A stretch of DNA of 5,781 nt from Dyella_B sp966430775 (GTDB lineage: Bacteria; Pseudomonadota; Gammaproteobacteria; Xanthomonadales; Rhodanobacteraceae), in assembly GCA_966430775.1 (NCBI GenBank), contig CBJMMB010000160.1:1-5781 (forward strand), in the 5' to 3' direction. Position numbers and translations under genes: made by a program. Below, one piece after another: positions 1-5,240 of the stretch (positions within the stretch are counted from its first letter, which is position 1; each line of letters starts with the position of its first letter). The notes beneath the pieces were generated by a model. It searched no databases and was not told the DNA's origin. It saw only the letters and a program-made list of their open reading frames with translations.

Positions 1-462
1 CGCATGCTCGAATCAACCGCCACGCAGCAGCGCATGCTTACGCTGGATTCCTACCAGGACTGCGTGGCCGAACCGATGCTGATGCTGCTCGGCGGCAAGC
101 GCTGGCACGAGTCGGTGACGGAAAAGCCGGTGCTGGGCAGCACCGAACTCTGGAACCTGATCAACCTCACCGATGATTCGCATCCCATCCATCTGCATCT
201 GGTGCGCTTCCAGATTCTGGATCGCCGCCCGTTCGATGCGGGCGAATGGATGGATTCGCAGACCGTGCGCTACACCGGTCCCGCACAGGCGCCTTCAGCC
301 GGCGAGGCGGGATGGAAAGACGTGGTGCAGGCGTGGCCGGGCATGATCACGCGCATCATCGTGCGCTTCGATGGTTATCCAGGCCGTTATGCATGGCATT
401 GCCATCTGCTGGAGCACGAAGCGAACGAGATGATGCGACCGTTCGAAGTGCTGCCCGCCTGA
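1..462 (+). CDS. Multicopper oxidase, CotA/bilirubin-oxidase-like, C-terminal part (5' end outside window)
   Basis: This is the C-terminal cupredoxin domain of a three-domain multicopper oxidase, which oxidises phenolics, bilirubin-type substrates or metal ions while reducing O2 to water. The reading frame is open to the first base, so the gene starts outside the window. The ATG at 4 is internal. Copper-site motifs are intact (residues counted from that ATG). HPIHLH (60-65) supplies a type 1 and trinuclear-site histidines. HCHLLEHEANEMM (132-144) supplies Cys133 and His138 of the type 1 site with Met143 as the axial ligand, at the +5 and +10 spacing seen in CotA. The blocks RWHESVTE, LDRRPFD and YTGPA also recall Bacillus CotA spore-coat laccase more than CopA or CueO. 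The stop lies 3 bases from the convergent DUF502 stop. The signal peptide, if any, would be in the missing N-terminus. The family call is secure; the substrate is unknown. Confidence 0.93.
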   Translation, partial: RMLESTATQQRMLTLDSYQDCVAEPMLMLLGGKRWHESVTEKPVLGSTELWNLINLTDDSHPIHLHLVRFQILDRRPFDAGEWMDSQTVRYTGPAQAPSAGEAGWKDVVQAWPGMITRIIVRFDGYPGRYAWHCHLLEHEANEMMRPFEVLPA

Positions 463-465
463 CCT

Positions 466-1131
466 TCAACCGACGCTCTTCTCCAATGCGGCGGGCGACG
501 CGGGCAAGGTATCGGGCGCCACCGCGCCACCGGAAATGATGAACGCCATCGCCTGGTCCATGGTCCAGTCGGTGGGCGTCAATTCGTCCAGCGGCACCAC
601 TTCCAGATAACCGCCGGTGGGGTTGGGCGTGGTGGGAATGTACACCGCAGCCATCTCGCGTCCGGTGCCTTCTTCGGTCATCACGCGCGTGACGAAACCG
701 ACCACCTTCATGCCCTTGCGCGGAAAATCCACCAACACCACGCGCTGCGCGCCGCTGGGCTTGTTCTGCAGCACCGTCATCAATTTCTTGGTGCCGCCAT
801 AGATGGTCTGCACCAGCGGAATGCGCTGCAGCAGGCTATCGAACGCATGCAGCAGCCGCTGGCCGATCATGCGATTGGCGAGAAAGCCGAGCAGATACAG
901 CGTAGCCAGGGTCAGCACCAGCGCCAGCACGTAGGTCACCCAACCATGACTGAGCTGATCGGCCGCCTGCGGCGACACCCAACCCAGCGCGCCCACGAAG
1001 GCAGCCACCAGCGGCGCGCCAAGATCGGCCAGAACCCCCACGATGAACTTGAACACCAGCCAGGTCACCCATAGCGGCATGAAAGTAAGCAGGCCGGTGA
1101 TGAGATAGCGTTTCAGGCGCAGCGGCGGCAT
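466..1131 (-). CDS. DUF502 family two-pass inner-membrane protein
   Basis: The product is a 221-residue integral membrane protein of the DUF502 family, whose biochemical role is not established. Two hydrophobic segments are visible, at about residues 9-33 and 64-87, followed by a soluble C-terminal domain. Family hallmarks are the N-terminal KRYLITGLLTFMPLWVTW block, the RIPLVQTIYGGTKKL block (103-117), and the IPTTPNPTGGYLEVVP block (165-180). The frame stays open upstream to 1311, but that extension runs through the repeat element and lacks family character. The ATG at 1131 puts the usual basic KRY-TG start at the N-terminus and gives a normal family length. Its ribosome site is weak (GAG nine bases upstream). 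A TACAAT hexamer (minus strand, 1164-1159) could be a -10 box, but no good -35 accompanies it. The repeat at 1222-1332 separates it from the P450 gene, so it is probably not part of the terpene operon. Confidence 0.92.
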   Translation of the reverse strand: MPPLRLKRYLITGLLTFMPLWVTWLVFKFIVGVLADLGAPLVAAFVGALGWVSPQAADQLSHGWVTYVLALVLTLATLYLLGFLANRMIGQRLLHAFDSLLQRIPLVQTIYGGTKKLMTVLQNKPSGAQRVVLVDFPRKGMKVVGFVTRVMTEEGTGREMAAVYIPTTPNPTGGYLEVVPLDELTPTDWTMDQAMAFIISGGAVAPDTLPASPAALEKSVG

Positions 1132-1221
1132 GGACGACTCGGATGGGAAGGGCGCTTTATTGTAGGGCCAAAACTGGATGGCTCTTACGCAGGCGTAGAT
1201 ATGGTTTGTCGCCATGATGCG

Positions 1222-1332
1222 CTCCCTCCCCTGCACGCAGGGGAGGGCTGGGGTGGGGTTGTCCGAGCTTGCCGCAAAGCTGAAATTTGCCGCGAGATTG
1301 CCGACCCTCACCTATCCAACAGGGGGAGGGAG
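1222..1332. repeat. REP/BIME-like intergenic element with inverted GC-rich ends
   Basis: The two ends are inverted copies of one another: CTCCCTCCCC at 1222-1231 and GGGGAGGGAG at 1323-1332, a perfect 10-base terminal match. The left end also folds by itself: 11 bases at 1224-1234 pair perfectly with 1237-1247 (practically a 10-bp stem with a 4-base CACG loop). It is followed by CTGGGGTGGGGTTG. The right end, read on the minus strand, continues from CTCCCTCCCCCTG towards GGTGAGGGTCGGC, so it looks like a diverged inverted copy of the left unit. About 50 bases of unremarkable sequence lie between. I recognise CTCCCTCCCCTG...GGGGAGGG...GGGGTGGGG as a common dispersed repeat type in Xanthomonadales-like genomes, from memory and not searched. 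Lying just after the P450 stop, it could protect the mRNA 3' end or stop transcription before DUF502. There is no U-tract, so it is not a classical intrinsic terminator. Confidence 0.72.
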
Positions 1333-2697
1333 TCAATCGCGATAAACATCGCGCGCCACGGCCTGCATCACCAAATGCCGCGGCTGCAGATTGATGCCCA
1401 CACGCGTACGCGCATCGGTGGAAGCGATCGGCACCAGGCGCCAGCGCGCGGCGATGATCGCGACGGCCAGGGTTATTTCAGTAAGGCTGAAATGATCGCC
1501 AGGACAACGCCGCACGCCCGCGCTGAAAGGCATGTTCGCAAAACGTGGAACCTGGGTAGCGCGATCGGCCTGCCACCGGTCGGGGTCGAAATCCAGCGCG
1601 TGCTCGAAGGAGCGCGAATCGCGCTGCATGGCGTAAGGGCTGTAGAACAGATCGGCGTCGGCGGGAATGCGATAACCGCCCAGTTCGGTATCGATCGCAG
1701 CACGCCGGTTGAGAATCCACGCAGCGGGTCGCAGGCGCATCGATTCCGTAACCACGTTGCGCGTATGCGTAAGCGCGCTCAAATGGTCCGCGCCGATAGG
1801 CTGGCCATTCGAAACAGCATCCACTTCTCGATGAAGCCGCGCTTCCTGTTCTGGATGCTGCGAAAGAAGATGAAAGATCCAGGCGAGCGTAGCGGCGACG
1901 GTATCGGTGCCGCCCACCAGCATGGTGATGACCTGATCGTGTATTTCCCGGTCACCCAGTGCCGCCCCGCTTTCCTCGTCACGCGCGTTCAGCAGCACGG
2001 CAAGCAGATCCTCGTAGTGCCCGCTCGCGGCGCGCCGGCTGTGAATGGTTTCGTCGACGATGCGATGCAGGCTGGCGAGCGCGCGCTGGTAGCGGCGATC
2101 GCCGCGCACCATCAACGCGGACATCGGCAGAGCCGAAAGCAGTATCTGGCGATGCATGCCCTGAAAAACAATGCGCAAGGCGGTGCCGATGGTATCCGCC
2201 TGCTGTTCGATCGTTTCGGTCACCAGCAGCGCACGCGCGATGATGCGCACCGTCAGCCTGAACATGGCGCGGCTCACGTCGATGATCTGGCCGGGCTGCC
2301 ATGAATCGGCAAGGCGATGCGCCTCCTCCGCCATCACGCGTGCGTAGTTGGCGATCCGCTCGCGCCGGAACGCCTGCTGGATGATCCGGCGTTGGCGTGT
2401 GTGTATGGCGCCGTTGCTGGTGCTCAGACCTTGTCCAAGCAGCGGTTCCAGTGCGCGCCACATCGGGCCGCCGACCACCAAGGCATCCGGGTTGGCGGTA
2501 AGCAGTTCGCCCAGCAATTCGGGTGAGCACACCACGTAGGCGGGTTTCGTGCCGAACTTGATCCGCACCAGATCGCCTTCGTTGCGCAGCGATTCCAGAA
2601 AACCCAGCGGATCGCGGGCGAGTTTCAAGGCATGGCCAAGCAGCGGCACGGCGCCGCCGACCAGCGGTGGTTCACGAGTGGCGACGCGAACGTCCAT
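1333..2697 (-). CDS. Cytochrome P450, CYP170A1-like sesquiterpene oxidase (albaflavenone-synthase type)
   Basis: This 454-residue soluble bacterial P450 probably oxidises the sesquiterpene made by the adjoining cyclase. Visible motifs are the C-helix HTRQRR (99-104); the I-helix oxygen-activation motif GGTDT (262-266); the K-helix ExxR as ESMR (318-321); the FDPDRW block (370-375); and the haem loop FSAGVRRCPG (391-400) with Cys398 as thiolate ligand. From memory it matches Streptomyces CYP170A1 along most of its length: an N-terminal GxVPLLGHA...RDPLGFL block, TSNG-IH-RQRR, LGGYRIPA-AD--YSPYA-QRD, and a C-terminal VGI-L-P. CYP170A1 converts epi-isozizaene to albaflavenols and albaflavenone. 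The frame is open upstream to 3048, but the ATG at 2697 is preferred: it has AGGAGG seven bases upstream and overlaps the cyclase stop as TAATG. Redox partners are not encoded nearby. P450 identity is certain; CYP170 kinship is likely; the product is inferred. Confidence 0.93.
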   Translation of the reverse strand: MDVRVATREPPLVGGAVPLLGHALKLARDPLGFLESLRNEGDLVRIKFGTKPAYVVCSPELLGELLTANPDALVVGGPMWRALEPLLGQGLSTSNGAIHTRQRRIIQQAFRRERIANYARVMAEEAHRLADSWQPGQIIDVSRAMFRLTVRIIARALLVTETIEQQADTIGTALRIVFQGMHRQILLSALPMSALMVRGDRRYQRALASLHRIVDETIHSRRAASGHYEDLLAVLLNARDEESGAALGDREIHDQVITMLVGGTDTVAATLAWIFHLLSQHPEQEARLHREVDAVSNGQPIGADHLSALTHTRNVVTESMRLRPAAWILNRRAAIDTELGGYRIPADADLFYSPYAMQRDSRSFEHALDFDPDRWQADRATQVPRFANMPFSAGVRRCPGDHFSLTEITLAVAIIAARWRLVPIASTDARTRVGINLQPRHLVMQAVARDVYRD

Positions 2698-3767
2698 TAC
2701 ACGTCCTCCTTCAGGCACGCATCGCGGATGTACGGGGGCTGCGCGCGATCGTCCCACTCCTCGACGCGATAGCGCCCGGATTCGTGATGAAACCAATACA
2801 CGGAAGAAATCCAGTTGCGCATATTGAAGAGGCAATGGCGTACGGCGCCATCCATCTCTGGCGCAAGCTGCTCTGAAGCGAGGCGACGCAGCAGCGCCTG
2901 TTCGGCGCGCAGAAAATCCTTCACCCGTAATGTCACGCGGCGGCGCACTTCGGCGATGGCCTCTGGCACCGAGAGATCGTGGTGGTGAATCAGGCTGATG
3001 CCGAGATTGTGCAGTTCGCCGCTCGCCAATTCCTTCGGCAACGAACACAGATCGTTGTACCAGCCGGAGAACTCCTGGCTGGCGAGACCAGCTTCGCGAT
3101 ATTCAGGCCAGTCGATGACATCGTGCGGCAAGGCTTGCCCTGCCGCCAACTCCAGGCAATCGAGCCACACCTCATAGCCAAAGGTATGGCAGCGAAGTGC
3201 GAGGTAATCCTCGACCGAAGGTACGAGCTGGGCGGTCCGTTCGCGATACTCCTGGTCGTACGCATCGATGACGGCATGGAAATGCGCGGCGAAGCGCTGG
3301 TTCCAGTGCTCGTCCAACTGTTGATAGAAGCGCTCAGCGCAATCGGCGAGTCCGGCGATCAGCGGATCCGGATCACGCGTATAGAGCGAAGGCGCGTCCA
3401 ACGCCATGTGCAATGCATCGCGCAATCGAGCCCAGCGGCGATCATGCCTATGCAGCGCATAGCGGCCATGATGATCGTCCCAGATAAAAAACCAGATGCT
3501 GAAGTCCGAAATCACGCGCAGCGCGTCGACGGGCGCGCCGACGTAGTAGCCGGCAACCAGATCGACATAACACAGGCCGTTGGCATGGGCGCGGGCGATA
3601 TCCGGCGGCAGCAATCCACGCGTGACTGTCCAGGCATGGGATTGACTGCGAAGTCGCAACCAGTCCTCGTGCCGGTGGCGGGTGAATTGTTTTTCCACCA
3701 GCGTAATGGCGTATTCGGGAGCTACGACGAGCGCAGGCGCGTCGTCCAGGATGGATTGACTGTTCAT
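2697..3767 (-). CDS. Class I sesquiterpene synthase, epi-isozizaene synthase-like
   Basis: This is a 356-residue class I terpene cyclase, expected to ionise farnesyl diphosphate with Mg2+ and cyclise it in the cytoplasm. The Asp-rich motif is D97-D98-H-H-G101, the NSE triad is complete (N238, S242, E246 in NDLCSLPKE), R192 lies exactly 46 residues before N238 as the diphosphate sensor, and the RY pair is R332-Y333. Much of the chain matches my memory of Streptomyces coelicolor EIZS (361 aa), especially YNDLCSLPKE, HNLGISLI-HH, EVRRRV, NMRNW-SSVYWFHHESGRY and WDDR--PPY. EIZS pocket residues Y69, F95, F96, F198, W203 and H333 correspond to Y67, F93, F94, F196, W201 and H327 here. The odd point is glycine at the third acidic position of the Asp-rich motif (D103 in EIZS). 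A GTG at 3776 is an alternative start, but ATG 3767 has GGTGA five bases upstream. The TAA overlaps the P450 ATG. Function is a close-family inference; the product could be a different tricyclic sesquiterpene. Confidence 0.93.
   Translation of the reverse strand: MNSQSILDDAPALVVAPEYAITLVEKQFTRHRHEDWLRLRSQSHAWTVTRGLLPPDIARAHANGLCYVDLVAGYYVGAPVDALRVISDFSIWFFIWDDHHGRYALHRHDRRWARLRDALHMALDAPSLYTRDPDPLIAGLADCAERFYQQLDEHWNQRFAAHFHAVIDAYDQEYRERTAQLVPSVEDYLALRCHTFGYEVWLDCLELAAGQALPHDVIDWPEYREAGLASQEFSGWYNDLCSLPKELASGELHNLGISLIHHHDLSVPEAIAEVRRRVTLRVKDFLRAEQALLRRLASEQLAPEMDGAVRHCLFNMRNWISSVYWFHHESGRYRVEEWDDRAQPPYIRDACLKEDV
2704..2711 (-). promoter_or_regulatory. Strong Shine-Dalgarno of the P450 gene, inside the cyclase gene
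   Basis: The minus strand reads AAGGAGGA here, with the core AGGAGG seven bases before the ATG at 2697. It lies in the last codons of the terpene synthase. With the TAATG stop/start overlap it fixes the P450 start and points to translational coupling of cyclase and P450. Confidence 0.85.
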
Positions 3768-3772
3768 TGCGA

Positions 3773-3777
3773 TCACC
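3773..3777 (-). promoter_or_regulatory. Ribosome binding site deciding the cyclase start
   Basis: The minus strand reads GGTGA, complementary to the 3' end of 16S rRNA, five bases before the ATG at 3767. It overlaps the alternative GTG at 3776-3774, which favours the ATG and the start MNSQSIL. Confidence 0.5.
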
Positions 3778-3846
3778 GTTCACAAAAAGGGTTGCGAAGC
3801 GTTGTGACACGAGCGAATGAAACACATCACGCAAGCTGGTTGAATC

Positions 3847-3861
3847 CACTGGCATGCAGTG
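3847..3861. repeat. Short inverted repeat CACTG-5-CAGTG between Rieske and cyclase genes
   Basis: CACTG (3847-3851) and CAGTG (3857-3861) are a perfect 5-base inverted repeat around a 5-base spacer. They lie in the 111-base gap between the Rieske stop and the cyclase start. This could be a weak hairpin or a protein site. No flanking T-tract or clear -35/-10 pair was seen, and arms this short arise often by chance. Confidence 0.25.
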
Positions 3862-3878
3862 ATGGAGTTACATCTGGA

Positions 3879-4934
3879 CTAATGACCGGGTATGGGCGCG
3901 GTCATTTCGTCAGCCTGATGCGTCCACGTTCGCTGGCGGGGGTAGAACTGTGCGGACCAGCGGCGGAAAGGCAGAATGGGTCCGTCTTCCGGCGTCAAGC
4001 GTGGGTGTTCGTTGTAGCGGCGGTGGTTCCATATCCGTATGTCGAGACTGAGCTGCGATCGGAGCCAGTGGTCGATGTAAAGCGTAAGCGGCGCGTAGAG
4101 CAGGTTACGCAACGGAGAAGGAAGGCGTGTAAAGGCGGGAATACGCAGCCTTTGCACGTGGCGGAGCGCCCAGGTTTCCGAACTGACTGGTGTGGAGGCC
4201 ACCAGCGCCGTAATGGTGACGCCCAGGCTCGGCAGCTCGCTGGTCAAATGGGTGTAGCCCAGGCCGTGCGTATCCAGATGCATCGTGAAAGGCAGCTTTC
4301 GCCATGTCGCGGTGAGATCGACCGTCATGCGATGCCGGTCGAAGCACGGTGGCGGAACCAGGCAAGGGTTACCCAGCCCGTGGATGCAGGTGGTATGCGC
4401 GAGATCGACGTGGTTCTCCGTGAAATCCTGCACATGCCCGCGAACGGTGAGCAGTGTTTCCCGCGGTGGCGAATGATCGGCCAGATCCAGTTGCGGCAAT
4501 TCCCAGCTGGGCGGCCGGCCTTCATCGTCGTGCCAGACGTAAAGAAGACCGTTCCGTTCATACGCTTCGCGCGTATGCAATCGGATGCGGCGTGCTCCCG
4601 TCTGCGGTCCGTGGCTTGCGCAATAGCCATCCGGGCCATAGCGGAAATGATGGAACGGGCATACCAGATGCTCGCCATCGACCGTGCTGTCGTGACCAAG
4701 ATGCGCGCCCAGATGCGGGCAGTAGGGTTCGATCGCGCGGGCAAGACCCGAAGCGGTGCGATACAGCACCAGTTCCTGGCCCATGAAAGAAACGATACGT
4801 CGAGCGCCTGGTTCGAGTTCCTTGCTGAAACACGCCGCGAACCAGCCGTTGGGAAAGGGCGGGCTGTGGCGCGGCCGCAAGCCGGCATCATCACTATCGC
4901 GCAGCGGAATGGATTCGGAAATGATCTGACTCAT
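3879..4934 (-). CDS. Rieske non-haem iron oxygenase, KshA/DAF-36-like, in terpene operon
   Basis: This 351-residue oxygenase component should hydroxylate or desaturate a hydrophobic substrate using O2 and electrons from an external reductase. The Rieske [2Fe-2S] site is CPHLGAH...CPFHHF: C72 and H74, then C92 and H95, with the standard 17-residue gap between H74 and C92. The catalytic iron site has N174, D177, H180 and H185 (N-x2-D-x2-H-x4-H), and D298 in LSLDIRIWNH is the probable carboxylate ligand. The C-terminal block EDGPILPFRRWSAQFY resembles my memory of 3-ketosteroid 9-alpha-hydroxylase KshA and the DAF-36/Neverland sterol desaturases. The substrate may therefore be an alicyclic terpenoid or steroid. 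It precedes the cyclase gene by 111 bases on the same strand. ATG 4934 is preferred because GAAGGG lies six bases upstream. ATG 4940 would add two residues but abuts that site. Family is secure; action on the cyclase product is inferred from context only. Confidence 0.92.
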   Translation of the reverse strand: MSQIISESIPLRDSDDAGLRPRHSPPFPNGWFAACFSKELEPGARRIVSFMGQELVLYRTASGLARAIEPYCPHLGAHLGHDSTVDGEHLVCPFHHFRYGPDGYCASHGPQTGARRIRLHTREAYERNGLLYVWHDDEGRPPSWELPQLDLADHSPPRETLLTVRGHVQDFTENHVDLAHTTCIHGLGNPCLVPPPCFDRHRMTVDLTATWRKLPFTMHLDTHGLGYTHLTSELPSLGVTITALVASTPVSSETWALRHVQRLRIPAFTRLPSPLRNLLYAPLTLYIDHWLRSQLSLDIRIWNHRRYNEHPRLTPEDGPILPFRRWSAQFYPRQRTWTHQADEMTAPIPGH

Positions 4935-4940
4935 CGACAT

Positions 4941-4946
4941 CCCTTC
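4941..4946 (-). promoter_or_regulatory. Ribosome binding site of the Rieske gene
   Basis: The minus strand reads GAAGGG, directly before ATG 4940 (zero spacing) and six bases before ATG 4934. The spacing supports 4934 as the translation start. Confidence 0.6.
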
Positions 4947-4971
4947 GTCTCAAGATCATTGGTCGATGGCA

Positions 4972-4986
4972 TGACGGCGTGCGTCA
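4972..4986. promoter_or_regulatory. Possible operator: TGACG-5-CGTCA inverted repeat
   Basis: TGACG (4972-4976) and CGTCA (4982-4986) form a perfect 5-base inverted repeat with a 5-base centre, 38 bases upstream of the preferred Rieske start. Position and symmetry would suit a dimeric regulator of the terpene operon. No regulator gene is in the window, and arms this short can occur by chance. Confidence 0.25.
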
Positions 4987-5198
4987 ATGCTTCGCAAGCA
5001 GCATATCGTTCGCGCATAAGTCAAAAGCAGCATGGGCGTCACGGATCGTTGCGGTGAACGAATCTGGAGAAACGACGCGGCTTCACGAACGGATAACGGG
5101 GACAGGTTCAGTCAGCGCGGAAAGTTGGCGTTGCGCAAACCGCTGCTTTTTGAGGGTGATGCTGCGCTGATTCGGCTAAAACCTAATGACGCCGATAT

Positions 5199-5224
5199 GT
5201 TGGGTTACGCTGCGCTAACCCAAC
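5199..5224. repeat. REP-like palindrome (GTTGGGTTA...TAACCCAAC) downstream of GH43
   Basis: GTTGGGTTA (5199-5207) pairs perfectly with TAACCCAAC (5216-5224) around an 8-base loop, CGCTGCGC. The flanking CTACG continues a sequence type that I recall as a dispersed intergenic repeat in many proteobacterial genomes (GTAGGTTGGGTTAGCG on the minus strand). It starts 16 bases after the GH43 stop, a usual place for such repeats at the end of a transcript. No U-tract follows on the minus strand, so it is better described as a REP-like palindrome than as an intrinsic terminator, though it may stabilise the GH43 mRNA end. Confidence 0.65.
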
Positions 5225-5240
5225 CTACGCCACGACACGC

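Larger units (their letters stand above)
4947..5240. other. Upstream region of the terpene gene set; intergenic
   Basis: About 300 bases separate the GH43 stop from the Rieske start and encode no convincing protein. If the Rieske, cyclase and P450 genes form an operon, its promoter should be here, on the minus strand. A TTGACT hexamer (5024-5019) resembles a -35 box, but no acceptable -10 lies 16-18 bases downstream, so I do not call a promoter. The region also holds a TGACG/CGTCA inverted repeat (4972-4986) near the Rieske start and a REP-like palindrome (5199-5224) near the GH43 stop. The octamer GCTGCGCT occurs at 5161-5168 and again inside the palindrome at 5209-5216. The rest shows no structure I can name. 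Confidence 0.5.

Noticed and set aside
1224..1247. Rho-independent terminator for the P450 transcript
   Set aside because: The hairpin is strong, but no run of T follows it on the minus strand, and the structure is better explained as part of the repeat element.
1132..1311. A 60-residue N-terminal extension of the DUF502 frame
   Set aside because: It passes through the REP-like repeat and lacks family resemblance. The ATG at 1131 places the typical basic residues before the first membrane segment.
1201..2304. A 367-codon open frame on the plus strand opposite the P450 gene
   Set aside because: It begins in the repeat element, has low-complexity Arg/His-rich translation, and is antisense to a P450 with all its signature motifs.
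2698..3048. A 117-residue N-terminal extension of the P450 frame
   Set aside because: It overlaps the conserved end of the cyclase, its Arg/Pro-rich translation is unlike a P450, and the ATG at 2697 has an ideal Shine-Dalgarno and a normal family start.
3777..3855. A small separate gene between Rieske and cyclase (frame with a start at 3855)
   Set aside because: The frame runs on out of phase deep into the cyclase gene, there is no ribosome site, and the translation resembles nothing I know.
2979..5057. A 692-codon open frame on the plus strand opposite the cyclase and Rieske genes
   Set aside because: It is antisense to two genes with complete catalytic motifs, its translation shows no recognisable domain, and it runs through the intergenic gaps. 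Long antisense frames are expected in GC-rich DNA.
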